From assembly GCA_024225895.1 (NCBI GenBank), contig JAAEMC010000385.1, forward strand, positions 1 to 9,347: DNA of 9,347 bases. Reading direction: 5' to 3'. A program made the position numbers and the translations under genes. The stretch is from Desulfobacteraceae bacterium (GTDB taxonomy: Bacteria > Desulfobacterota > Desulfobacteria > Desulfobacterales > Desulfobacteraceae). This document shows positions 1 through 7,364 of the stretch, piece after piece. Positions within the stretch are counted from its first letter, which is position 1, and each line of letters starts with the position of its first letter. The notes under the pieces are model-generated. The model was given only the letters and a program-made list of their open reading frames with translations. It did not search any database and was not told where the DNA came from.

Positions 1-444
1 ATTTTTGCCTTGGGTAAAATCAAACCGGTTTACATCAATCACTACCTGAATTCCGGATGGTATCAGCCCCCGGCGCTCATAGGTAAAAATGTCATTGGTA
101 TCCATGAGCAAGAAAAGATTTTCAGCCAAAACCCGGTAGAAATTGTCCCTTAAGGGTTCGGCCCACCGGTTGAATTCATTGAGCACCAACCGGTTGCCCG
201 AGGTAAGGGTCACCACCTGGGGCCGGTCCAGGTATGCAGGAACAGCGATTGGGCCAATGAGAATGGAAATGGGTTTAGACTTCTTTAATTCCGTATTTGG
301 CACCTGCTCCTGCTCCATGGGATGGAGAAGATAAAATGTGGACGGACTGCTTGTACCACCCACGCAGCCTGCTAAAAGAAATATCAGAAGCGAAAAACCA
401 ATCAATGCAAAATAGGGTCTGTACAGGTTTTTAGCGGATATCAT
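1..444 (-). CDS. PqiC-like ABC transport auxiliary lipoprotein, 3' end cut by the window edge
   Basis: The frame opens with ATG at 444-442 and stays open to base 1, giving the first 148 residues; related PqiC/YmbA (DUF330) proteins are about 190-210 residues, so some 40-60 are missing. Residues 12-26 form a hydrophobic signal segment ending in the lipobox LLAGC, with Cys27 as the predicted lipidation site. The next part holds features usual in this family: FYLL just after the lipobox, then IGPIAVPAYLDRPQVV, then NRWAEPL. Known members are lipoproteins that pair with MCE proteins such as PqiB, probably at the outer membrane. The start overlaps the mlaD stop (TAATG, sharing base 444), and a GGGAG ribosome site lies 7 bases upstream inside mlaD, so translation is likely coupled. 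The role in lipid transport is inferred from family and position. Confidence 0.88.
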   Translation of the reverse strand, partial: MISAKNLYRPYFALIGFSLLIFLLAGCVGGTSSPSTFYLLHPMEQEQVPNTELKKSKPISILIGPIAVPAYLDRPQVVTLTSGNRLVLNEFNRWAEPLRDNFYRVLAENLFLLMDTNDIFTYERRGLIPSGIQVVIDVNRFDFTQGKN

Positions 445-1493
445 TATTTGTCTCCCTTTCCCTGGAGCATGGCTTCAGGATGCCGTTCAAGATAATCTAA
501 AAAAGAACTTAAAGATCTGGATGCCACTGATATTTCATCCAAAGTCCGGTTCAATTTGATCCGGGTATTAGAGTTTTTACCGATAAATCCGTCTGCACTG
601 GCCAGGGTATCTTGTGCCTGGGTCAATGCTATATGGGCAGAATCTAAAGCCTGAATAACTTTTGGACCTATGGCCTGCACATGACCATTTGCACCTTCCA
701 TTAAAGAAGTGGCACTATCTGAAATATCTTTGATTGCGGTTCTGGTATCTGTTTCAACCCGTGCAATGCCGGCAGCAACATTATCAATCTCTTTATTCAC
801 CTTTTCCACAGTGATTAAAAGCTTTTCGGACAATTGATTCATCTGGCTATGGGTGTCGGAAAGCAGCCGGGGCAGCCTCTCTGATGCAACCGAGAAATTT
901 TCAATGATTTTTTTTGTTTCCGGCGATGCCAGAAACCGGTCAAGTTTGTCGGTGATGGCCAGTAATTTTTCCGTGATTTCCGCAAGGGGAAGGCCCATCA
1001 GTTGTTTTCCAATCTGGTCCATGGTCGATGGAACGGTTGGGATTTCAGGGTACTCATTATATGTATTTATAAGTCTTACCGGGGTTTGTGGTAAAAATAC
1101 CAATTCAATCATCATCTGTCCCGTAACAAGGCTTTCCGGCGCCATCCTGGCCCTAAGCCCCTGTTTAATCCAATCGTTAACCCCCACTTTTGAAGGTTTT
1201 CCCCGGTAGGTAATGGAGGCGTCATCCAATACCACAACCACGGGTGCGTTGATATTTTTTTTCTGGGTATCTACATCCAGGACAATGCTGTCCACAGATC
1301 CGACTTTGACTCCGTTCCATACCACCGGTGAGCCCACTTTGAGCCCTTTGACTGAATTTTCAAAGAACAATATAAACTTTTCTGTTTTTTTGAAAAAACT
1401 GCCGCTTCCAAAGAGAACCACCCCTGCAATCAGCATGATGATTGCGAGAACTACAAAACCGCCCACCACTGTTTTACTTACTGGTTTCGCCAT
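444..1493 (-). CDS. mlaD: MlaD/PqiB-type MCE protein of a lipid ABC transporter
   Basis: This 349-residue protein has an uncleaved N-terminal membrane helix (about residues 9-30) and one MCE domain (about 38-135), which includes the family stretch VKGLKVGSPVVWNGVKVGSV. A long, mostly helical tail follows (about 155-340). MCE proteins assemble as hexameric rings on the periplasmic side of the inner membrane and bind lipid for the MlaEF core. E. coli MlaD is only about 180 residues; the long tail here and the C-terminal motif FLDYLERHPEAMLQGK resemble PqiB and LetB, which fits the PqiC-like lipoprotein encoded next. The tail may form a coiled coil or needle across the periplasm, which is inference. 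The start at 1493 is supported by AGGA about 9 bases upstream; mlaF ends 36 bases earlier. Confidence 0.93.
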   Translation of the reverse strand: MAKPVSKTVVGGFVVLAIIMLIAGVVLFGSGSFFKKTEKFILFFENSVKGLKVGSPVVWNGVKVGSVDSIVLDVDTQKKNINAPVVVVLDDASITYRGKPSKVGVNDWIKQGLRARMAPESLVTGQMMIELVFLPQTPVRLINTYNEYPEIPTVPSTMDQIGKQLMGLPLAEITEKLLAITDKLDRFLASPETKKIIENFSVASERLPRLLSDTHSQMNQLSEKLLITVEKVNKEIDNVAAGIARVETDTRTAIKDISDSATSLMEGANGHVQAIGPKVIQALDSAHIALTQAQDTLASADGFIGKNSNTRIKLNRTLDEISVASRSLSSFLDYLERHPEAMLQGKGDK

Positions 1494-1529
1494 AAAGATT
1501 CATCCTGAGTTAATTGTATTTTACTCTTT

Positions 1530-2294
1530 TCATATTTCTCCGCGCCTGAGAAAAGATTGAATATTGGGATCATTGTTTTCTTTTAATAATATGTTTGGAT
1601 CTCCCTGTGCCAGCATGGTTCTGGATATGGGGTCCAGGAATACGCAATTGTTTCCAATGGCAAAAATACTGGCCAGCTCATGGGTAACCACGACAACGGT
1701 GGTTCCAAGGCTCTCCCTTAATTGGAGTATTAAATCGTCTAGCCGTTTGGCGCTGACCGGGTCCAGGCCTGCGGACGGTTCATCAAAGAAGAGCAGTTCC
1801 GGGTCAAGGGCCATGGCTCTGGCTAATCCCGCTCGTTTGCGCATCCCCCCGCTGATTTCCGATGGGTAGAAATCTTCAAATCCGGACAATCCCACCAGGG
1901 ACAGTTTGAGTTCAACCTGCTCCAGGATTTTTGTACTGGAAAGTTGTGAGTGCTGCTCCAGGGGAAGGGCAATATTTTCAGCCAGGGTCATGGAACTCCA
2001 TAAAGCACCGCTTTGATAGAGAATGCCAAAATTTCGCATTAGAATTTCCCTTTGGACCTCATTCATCTCCCAGAAATCATCTTCCCCGTACATCACCTTT
2101 CCCTTGGCAGGTTTTTTAAGGCCGATCATATGTTTTAACAGCGTGCTTTTGCCGCAGCCGCTGCCGCCCATGATAATAAAAATATCTCCCCGGTTGATGG
2201 TGAGGTTCAGATCCCGCATGACGACAAAATCTCCGTAGGCCATGGTAAGATCTTCGATTTTTATTATTGGTTCTTTATTCTCCATATCCACCAT
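1530..2294 (-). CDS. mlaF: MlaF-type ABC transporter ATP-binding protein
   Basis: This is a complete 254-residue ABC ATPase of the MlaF/Ttg2A group. It has Walker A GGSGCGKST (residues 43-51), Q-loop YQSGALWSS (Gln94), signature ISGGMRKR (147-154), Walker B LLFFDEP (167-173), a D-loop SAGLDP and a switch histidine (His205, in VVVTHE). The GGM form of the signature and the SGALWSSMT stretch are typical of MlaF. It should sit on the cytoplasmic face and hydrolyse ATP to move phospholipid through MlaE. The gene lies 27 bases after mlaE and 36 before mlaD. The start is uncertain: ATG at 2294 has only a weak GGA about 14 bases upstream, and ATG at 2285 (Met4) is an alternative with little effect on the product. 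Confidence 0.95.
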   Translation of the reverse strand: MVDMENKEPIIKIEDLTMAYGDFVVMRDLNLTINRGDIFIIMGGSGCGKSTLLKHMIGLKKPAKGKVMYGEDDFWEMNEVQREILMRNFGILYQSGALWSSMTLAENIALPLEQHSQLSSTKILEQVELKLSLVGLSGFEDFYPSEISGGMRKRAGLARAMALDPELLFFDEPSAGLDPVSAKRLDDLILQLRESLGTTVVVVTHELASIFAIGNNCVFLDPISRTMLAQGDPNILLKENNDPNIQSFLRRGEI

Positions 2295-2321
2295 TTTAAC
2301 TTTTCATATCCAGCAGGTATT

Positions 2322-3452
2322 TTAAATGCCTATGATATCGCATAGGATAGTAATTACAGAAGTGGCAATAATTATGGCTACAATTCCCGTTACCACGGCT
2401 GAAGTCGCTGCATCCCCAACGGCAGAGGCGCTTCTTTCACATTGAATGCCGCGCATACATCCGGAAAGGGAGATCAGAATGCCAAAAACCACGCCCATGA
2501 AAAGTCCGATAAAAAGATCATTCAGGCCAACCACCTCGATGGTCCGGGTTAAATACATGGGCAGGCTGATGTCAAATATCCCTACAGCCACCAGAGCCCC
2601 GCCCAAAACTCCCATCAAATCGGCATACAATACCAGAAACGGCATCATAAGCGTCAAAGCCAGCATCCGGGGAAGGACTAAAAATTCCATGGGGGAGATG
2701 GCAAGGGTTTTAAATGCATCAATTTCCTCGTTCACCTGCATGGTGCCAAGCTGGGATGCAAAGGCGGCACCGGTACGCCCGGCCATAATGATACCCGTCA
2801 TAATGGCCCCCATTTGACGGACCATGGCAATGCCCACAAGATCGGCCACAAAGATCTGGGCACCAAAGAGTTTGAGCTGCATGATCCCCACAAATGCCAG
2901 AATCAGACCCACAAGAAAACTGATCAAAGAAACAATGGGAACAGCCCTTGCACCGGCATCCATTAAAAACTGCCAGAAATCCTGGCTTCTAAACCGGGGT
3001 TTGCGCACAAAGAGTTTGATAACGGCAAGAAAGGCCCCGCCAATAAATTCCATCAGCTCCCCGATGGAGTGGACAAACCGAATAGTGTCTGCTCCCACGG
3101 TTTCAAAAAAACCTGGTTCCGGCACTGATTTTTTTGCATCTTCTTTTTGGGGGACGGCAGTGGCAAGGGTAATCAATTGTTGGATGCCACTGGGAAGTTC
3201 ATCCTTTTCCACCTGGATATTTTTTCTGGAAGCTATACGGATCAGCGATAGAAGAAAGGTTAAAATACTGCTGTCCCAGGCATCAAGGTTTTTGCAATTA
3301 AAGATAATCCGGCGGGTTCCGGGATGCTGTTCAAGAAACAAATTGACATCCCTGATGCTCAGATTGTCCCGGCCCAGTTGCCATTTTCCGCCCAAATGGA
3401 TATCCAGGGTTTCATCAGGTCCTTGTTTCAAATGGTTTTCAGATTTTGGCAT
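2322..3452 (-). CDS. mlaE: MlaE-type lipid ABC permease with N-terminal STAS domain
   Basis: The 376-residue product has two parts. Residues about 15-100 look like a STAS domain related to MlaB, with the expected strand-helix pattern and a DSSILTFLL motif (60-68). Residues about 125-376 are the MlaE permease, with several hydrophobic helices and the family signature AGRTGAAFASQLGTMQVNEE (224-243). E. coli MlaE is about 260 residues and uses a separate MlaB protein; here the fusion probably replaces it. The permease should form a dimer in the inner membrane and pass phospholipid between MlaD and the bilayer. It is the first gene of its operon. The ATG at 3452 lacks a strong ribosome site, and no better start is evident before the STAS domain. 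Confidence 0.94.
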   Translation of the reverse strand: MPKSENHLKQGPDETLDIHLGGKWQLGRDNLSIRDVNLFLEQHPGTRRIIFNCKNLDAWDSSILTFLLSLIRIASRKNIQVEKDELPSGIQQLITLATAVPQKEDAKKSVPEPGFFETVGADTIRFVHSIGELMEFIGGAFLAVIKLFVRKPRFRSQDFWQFLMDAGARAVPIVSLISFLVGLILAFVGIMQLKLFGAQIFVADLVGIAMVRQMGAIMTGIIMAGRTGAAFASQLGTMQVNEEIDAFKTLAISPMEFLVLPRMLALTLMMPFLVLYADLMGVLGGALVAVGIFDISLPMYLTRTIEVVGLNDLFIGLFMGVVFGILISLSGCMRGIQCERSASAVGDAATSAVVTGIVAIIIATSVITILCDIIGI

Positions 3453-3477
3453 GGATTAAATTTCTGGCAATCAAGGG

Positions 3478-3507
3478 CTTATAATTTTTTAGTTTTGCTC
3501 AAAGCAA
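3478..3507 (-). promoter_or_regulatory. Candidate sigma-70-type promoter for the mla operon
   Basis: On the minus strand, TTGCTT (3507-3502) and TATAAG (3483-3478) are separated by 18 bases, close to the TTGACA/TATAAT pattern. Transcription would begin about 20 bases before the mlaE ATG, leaving a short leader. The region is AT-rich, so such matches arise by chance; the support is position plus two partial hexamers. Confidence 0.3.
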
Positions 3508-3508
3508 A
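3494..3508. repeat. Short perfect inverted repeat over the candidate -35 element
   Basis: TTTGCT and AGCAAA form a 6-base perfect inverted repeat around a 3-base centre. It overlaps the possible -35 box upstream of mlaE. It could be a small operator half-site pair, but an AT-rich palindrome of this size can be coincidental. Confidence 0.3.
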
Positions 3509-3627
3509 TGTTGTATCTGCATCCATAAAAATTTTAACAAATTATTTCTACTGCAATAAAAATATTTAATCGGATTGCTGCCATCCTTGCCCAACTGCTT
3601 ACCATTTTTATAATAAATAATAAATAG

Positions 3628-3650
3628 CAGATGGGCGCAAACGGCATCTG
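3628..3650 (-). terminator. Weak candidate terminator after dppF
   Basis: Read on the minus strand, CAGATG and CATCTG can pair across 11 bases. They are followed by CTATTTATTATTTATTA, which is T-rich but not a clean T run. It lies about 110 bases past the dppF stop. The stem is short, so this is a low-confidence call; termination may instead be factor-dependent. Confidence 0.22.
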
Positions 3651-3758
3651 TGGATAGCGCCTGATAAAATAGGGGGCTTTACGGTTTTTTGGTCCTGGAA
3701 TTGTTTTTTGAAAATATTTTTAAGAAACCTTAGATAAGGATGCTCTTGTAGAAATCTA

Positions 3759-4733
3759 TTAAACCAGATGGCAGGCGGCCAGATGATGGGGGGATATCTG
3801 CCGCAGCTCGGGTGAGACCTGTGAACAAATGTCCTTGGCATCCGGGCAGCGGGGGTGAAAAGCACATCCTGATGGCGGATTTCTGGGACTTGGGACATCC
3901 CCCTGGAGGATGGCGTGTGTCCTTTTTGCCCTGGGATCGGGAATTGGGATGGATGAAAGAAGAGCCTGGGTATAGGGGTGCTGCGGGTTTGTATAAATAT
4001 CTTTATAGGGTGCGGTTTCAATAATTTTGCCAAGGTACATAACCACAATCCTGTCAGCGATATGTTCCACAACAGCCAGGTCATGGGCAATTACAATATA
4101 AGAAAGGTTGAACTCATCCTGCAGGTCCAGCAAAAGGTTGATGATCTGGGCCTGGATGGAGACATCCAGGGCAGAGACAGGCTCATCCCCGATTATAAGC
4201 CGGGGATTCAGGCAAAGTGCACGTGCAATACCTATTCTCTGCCGCTGTCCACCGGAAAATTCATGTGGATATCTTTTCCCATGATCCGGGCTGAGTCCCA
4301 CCTTTTCCAGGATAAGGGCAATTCGGTCCTTTATCTCATTTTTGGGACAGATCCCATGTATTTTCATGGGAACCCCAATGATCTGGTTCAAGGACATGCG
4401 GGGATTTAAGGAGGAATACGGGTCCTGGAAAATGATCTGCATTTTTTTTCGGATATCCAATTGCTTGGCCCTGCTCATCGACGAAAGGTGAGTGATATCC
4501 TTTGACTCAAACCGGATAACCCCGTCTGTCGGCTGTATCAGATTCAATATAGCCATCCCTGCAGTGGTTTTGCCACACCCGCTTTCCCCCACAACACCTA
4601 GGGTTTCTCCTTTATTTAATGCAATGGAAAAGCCGTCCACGGCATAAACATACCCCTTGATCCGGGAAAAAATTCCCTTTTTCACAGGGAAATGAACTTT
4701 TAAATCCTTTACAGTCAACAATTCATCTGACAT
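3759..4733 (-). CDS. dppF: Peptide-family ABC importer ATP-binding protein, DppF/OppF type
   Basis: The product is 324 residues from the ATG at 4733. That start is chosen because GAGG lies 5 bases upstream and the protein then begins MSDELLTVKDLKVHFPVKKG, as is usual for the family; an in-frame ATG at 4799 would run back over the end of dppD. It has Walker A GESGCGKT (49-56), Q-loop Gln103 in IFQDPYSSLNP, signature FSGGQRQR (159-166), Walker B LIIGDEP (179-185) and switch His217. The C-terminal oligopeptide/dipeptide extension has Cys290, Cys296, Cys303 and Cys321, a cysteine pattern that in some relatives binds an iron-sulfur cluster. It should pair with DppD on the cytoplasmic face of DppBC. 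It starts 7 bases after the dppD stop and is the last gene of its operon. Substrate type cannot be read from this subunit. Confidence 0.95.
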   Translation of the reverse strand: MSDELLTVKDLKVHFPVKKGIFSRIKGYVYAVDGFSIALNKGETLGVVGESGCGKTTAGMAILNLIQPTDGVIRFESKDITHLSSMSRAKQLDIRKKMQIIFQDPYSSLNPRMSLNQIIGVPMKIHGICPKNEIKDRIALILEKVGLSPDHGKRYPHEFSGGQRQRIGIARALCLNPRLIIGDEPVSALDVSIQAQIINLLLDLQDEFNLSYIVIAHDLAVVEHIADRIVVMYLGKIIETAPYKDIYTNPQHPYTQALLSSIPIPDPRAKRTHAILQGDVPSPRNPPSGCAFHPRCPDAKDICSQVSPELRQISPHHLAACHLV

Positions 4734-4740
4734 GGGAACC

Positions 4741-5754
4741 TCATTTTTTTGTTTGGTTTGCCAGAAGGCAGCGCACCATATGCCCGCTGCCTGCATCAAT
4801 AATGGGAATATCCCTGGTACTGCACTCTTTCATGGCTTTTGGGCAGCGGGGATAAAAACTGCATCCATCCGGCAGTTTATACAGGCTTGGGACTGTTCCC
4901 TTTATTTCCTTGAGTCTTATCCGGCCTTGTTTTGACCTTATGCCAAGTCGAGGTGAAGACTGCAGAAGGCCGATGGTATAAGGATGTACAGGATGATCGA
5001 AAATTTCCATTACACTTGCTGATTCCATTATTTGACCCGCATACATTACAATGACCCTCTGGGCCATCTGGGCAATTACCCCAAGGTCATGGGTGATCAT
5101 CAGTATGCTGGTCTGGTGCTCATCTTTTAATCGAAGCATTAAATCCATGACCTGGGCCTGGATGGTTACATCTAAAGCCGTGGTCGGCTCATCCGCAATC
5201 AGGATTGCCGGATTGCAGGCCATGGCCATGGCAATCATCACCCGCTGGCGCATGCCGCCTGAGATCTGGTGGGGGTATTCCAAGGCTCTTTTGGCAGGAG
5301 AGGGGATCTGCACTTTTTCAAGCATGTGTATCGCTTTTTCCATGCTCTCTTTGGTGCCCATGTTCTGATGGCGGATAAAAACTTCCGATATCTGCCTGCC
5401 GATTTTAAGCAAGGGGTTTAAGGAGGTCATGGGTTCCTGGAAAATCATGGAGATTTTATTGCCCCGGATCCCTTGCATCTTTTTTTCTTATAGTCTTGTT
5501 AAATCCTGATTTTTATAATGGATACTTCCGCTGACAACTCTGCCCGGCGGCGTTATCAGTCCCATAACCGAAAGGGCGGTAACACTTTTGCCTGAACCGG
5601 ATTCCCCTACGATTCCTAAAGTTTCACCTTTGCCCACGGTAAATGAAATGTTATTTACGGCTTTGGCAATCCCGTCAAAGGAATGAAAGTGCGTCTTAAG
5701 CTTTTTAATTGTTAAGATGTCTTGTTTATTTTCAAACGGCCTAGAGGTTTTCAT
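4741..5754 (-). pseudogene. dppD: Peptide-family ABC importer ATP-binding protein, DppD/OppD type, interrupted by one in-frame TAA
   Basis: Two consecutive pieces lie in the same reading frame. The first (5754-5488, 88 residues) holds the start and Walker A GESGSGKS (50-57), ending in DLTRL and a TAA. Then come three codons (EKK) and the second piece (245 residues from ATG 5478), with Q-loop MIFQEPMTSLNP, signature ISGGMRQR, Walker B ILIADEP, switch histidine in MITHD, and the C-terminal extension with four cysteines. Counting the TAA as one residue gives 337 residues, normal for DppD. E. coli DppD reads roughly ISEKE where this reads L-stop-EKK, so a serine TCA changed to TAA by one base is a simple explanation. 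Everything else is intact, suggesting a recent mutation, a sequencing error, or rare readthrough or restart. The start at 5754 has AAGGA inside the end of the amidohydrolase gene, 6 bases after its stop. Without this subunit the transporter would lack one of its two ATPases. Confidence 0.88.
5488..5490 (-). other. In-frame TAA codon interrupting dppD
   Basis: Read on the minus strand the codons run CTA TAA GAA AAA AAG ATG, with coding similarity on both sides in the same frame. The A7 run lies after the TAA in the direction of reading, so slippage on it would not bypass the stop. TAA is not the codon used for selenocysteine (TGA) or pyrrolysine (TAG). Confidence 0.9.
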
Positions 5755-5760
5755 TATGAA

Positions 5761-7347
5761 TCAGTCCTTTTTTTCATAAACAAACTCTCCGTTAACGACT
5801 GTGAACGCCACCGGCACATTATGCCATTGCAGGGGCGGGATTTTAAATAAATTTTCTTCAAATATAGTCATGTCCGCCCATTTACCGGGGGTAAGGCTTC
5901 CCAAAACATTCTCCCGTTTTGATGTGACAGCAGGTTGTTGTGTATATCCGGCAATGGCTTGTTCAAGGGAAAGCCGTTGGTTGGGAAACCATCCGTTACC
6001 GGGTTTTCCTGCTGGTGTTTGCCGGGTAACAGCGCCTTGAATACCCAAGAGCGGATTGGCAGGCTCCACCGGAGAATCAGATCCAAACTGCAAAGGAATA
6101 CCTTTATCCATCAGCGTTTTCCAGGCATAGCCATTTTGACAGCGGTCAACCCCCCATAAATCCCGGGCCACATCCATATCAGTAGCAATAAAGCCGGGTT
6201 GTACCGAAGCAATGATTTCCAAATCCTTTATGCGTGCAAGATCGTTGTCCCTGAAAAGCTGAAGATGCTCTATACGGTCCCTTCTTTGGCCGGGGACTGC
6301 CTGCCGGGCCCGTGATATGGCCTCAAGGCTGTTGCTCACTGCCTTGTCTCCGATGGCATGTATGGCGACATTCCAGTTTAATTCATAGGCTTTACGGATT
6401 TTGTCTTCAAGCTCATGCAGTTTTAAAAATGGGATACCATAATTATTTTTAGAGTTATTATATGGTTCGTGAAGAAGGGCTGTGCAGGCTCCAAGCGATC
6501 CATCGGCAAAGAGCTTGACATGACCATGCCAGAGCTTGTCATTTCCTTTGCCCGGATAAATTTCTTCTTTTTGGGCAAGGGCTAATTCATCTGCCTGAAT
6601 CATATGGTAGACCCTTGTTTTTAACACATTGTCATGATTCATTTTTTTTAAGGTTTTTAGCTCCTGGACCCCTTCAATGCTGTGAATGCCTGTGATACCA
6701 AACCTTAAGACTTCTTGCTGCGCGGCCCAGGCTGCCTTAAAACGTGCGGCTGAATCAAGGGGGGGGATATGATCCTCGATTAAATGAATGGATTCTCGTA
6801 TAAGCCCGACCGGTTCGTTTGTATAAGGGTCTTTGTCAATCCGGCCGCCGGGTGGCTGAACTGAGTTTTTATCAATGCCGGCCTTTTCAAGGGCAAGGGA
6901 ATTGGCAAGCACATTATGTCCACAGACCCGGACCATCATGGCAGGGTTTTCTGGGGTAATATCGTCCAGCCATTCTTTAACCGGTTCCGTATTATTCTGC
7001 CACATGTTCTGGTTCCAGCCCCTGCCGATAATCCATTGGCCGGGATTTAATGTTTTAACTGCGGTTTTTATTTTTTGGCGGCAGGCATCCCAGGAAGGCA
7101 GATCCCTTAAATCAACCATGTTCAACGATTGCCCCAGGCTGATAAAATGGATGTGGCTGTCTGTTAAGCCGGGGATAATGAGTTTGCCCGGCATTTCCAT
7201 GACCCGGGTTTTTGAGGTGAGGGTCTTTTTAATCTGGTCGTTGGTGCCGACGGCTTCAATGCATCCGTTCAAGATTTTGATTGCCTGGGCACATGGCCGC
7301 ACTGGGTCCTGGGTGTAGATATCGGCTGAGAGAATGGCAAAGTCCAA
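5761..7347 (-). CDS. YtcJ-like metal-dependent amidohydrolase (amidohydrolase family 3)
   Basis: This 528-residue protein has the composite-domain plus TIM-barrel layout of YtcJ/NfdA-type amidohydrolases, of usual length. Visible sites include HIH (His65, His67) after PGLTDS, GHN (His144), the VKLFADGSLG stretch with Lys278 and Asp282, AIHAIGD (His330), RIEH (His361) and GSDSPV (Asp424); these fit the metal ligands and catalytic aspartate of the superfamily. The C-terminal LGSLTPGKWADM segment returns to the composite domain. No signal peptide is seen, so it is cytoplasmic. Known relatives include N-substituted formamide deformylase, but the substrate here is unknown. The start is TTG at 7347, supported by AAAGGA ending 7 bases upstream and by the protein beginning at the expected first strand; no ATG fits better. 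It begins 17 bases after dppC and ends 6 before dppD, so it probably acts on the imported compound. Confidence 0.9.
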   Translation of the reverse strand: MDFAILSADIYTQDPVRPCAQAIKILNGCIEAVGTNDQIKKTLTSKTRVMEMPGKLIIPGLTDSHIHFISLGQSLNMVDLRDLPSWDACRQKIKTAVKTLNPGQWIIGRGWNQNMWQNNTEPVKEWLDDITPENPAMMVRVCGHNVLANSLALEKAGIDKNSVQPPGGRIDKDPYTNEPVGLIRESIHLIEDHIPPLDSAARFKAAWAAQQEVLRFGITGIHSIEGVQELKTLKKMNHDNVLKTRVYHMIQADELALAQKEEIYPGKGNDKLWHGHVKLFADGSLGACTALLHEPYNNSKNNYGIPFLKLHELEDKIRKAYELNWNVAIHAIGDKAVSNSLEAISRARQAVPGQRRDRIEHLQLFRDNDLARIKDLEIIASVQPGFIATDMDVARDLWGVDRCQNGYAWKTLMDKGIPLQFGSDSPVEPANPLLGIQGAVTRQTPAGKPGNGWFPNQRLSLEQAIAGYTQQPAVTSKRENVLGSLTPGKWADMTIFEENLFKIPPLQWHNVPVAFTVVNGEFVYEKKD

Positions 7348-7364
7348 TATGAGTTCCTTTCGTC

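Larger units (their letters stand above)
3453..3758. other. AT-rich intergenic region between the dpp and mla operons
   Basis: This stretch of 306 bases separates the dppF stop from the mlaE start. I see no credible gene: the open frames that enter it are tails of frames lying over neighbouring genes. It contains a weak hairpin at 3628-3650, a very short inverted repeat at 3728-3739 (CCTT/AAGG) that is followed on the minus strand by TTTCTT, and promoter-like hexamers near 3478-3507. Termination of the dpp transcript and initiation of the mla transcript presumably both happen here, but neither signal is strong. Confidence 0.7.

Noticed and set aside
2824..3459. A 211-residue plus-strand open frame over mlaE
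   Set aside because: It lies entirely opposite a well-supported mlaE gene, has no recognisable domain and no convincing ribosome site; it is a by-product of the codon use of mlaE.
3608..4090. A 160-residue minus-strand frame overlapping the end of dppF
   Set aside because: It covers the conserved C-terminal region of dppF in another frame and its own translation looks like no known family.
4734..4799. A longer dppF beginning at ATG 4799
   Set aside because: The extra 22 residues overlap the end of dppD and do not look like the family; the start at 4733 has a GAGG site at good spacing.
5479..5487. Frameshift or programmed slippage on the A7 run as the cause of the dppD split
   Set aside because: Counting bases shows both pieces share one frame, and the A run comes after the TAA, so slippage there would neither cause nor bypass the stop.
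6875..7318. A 147-residue plus-strand frame over the amidohydrolase gene
   Set aside because: It is antisense to the conserved metal-site region of the amidohydrolase and shows no protein-like pattern.
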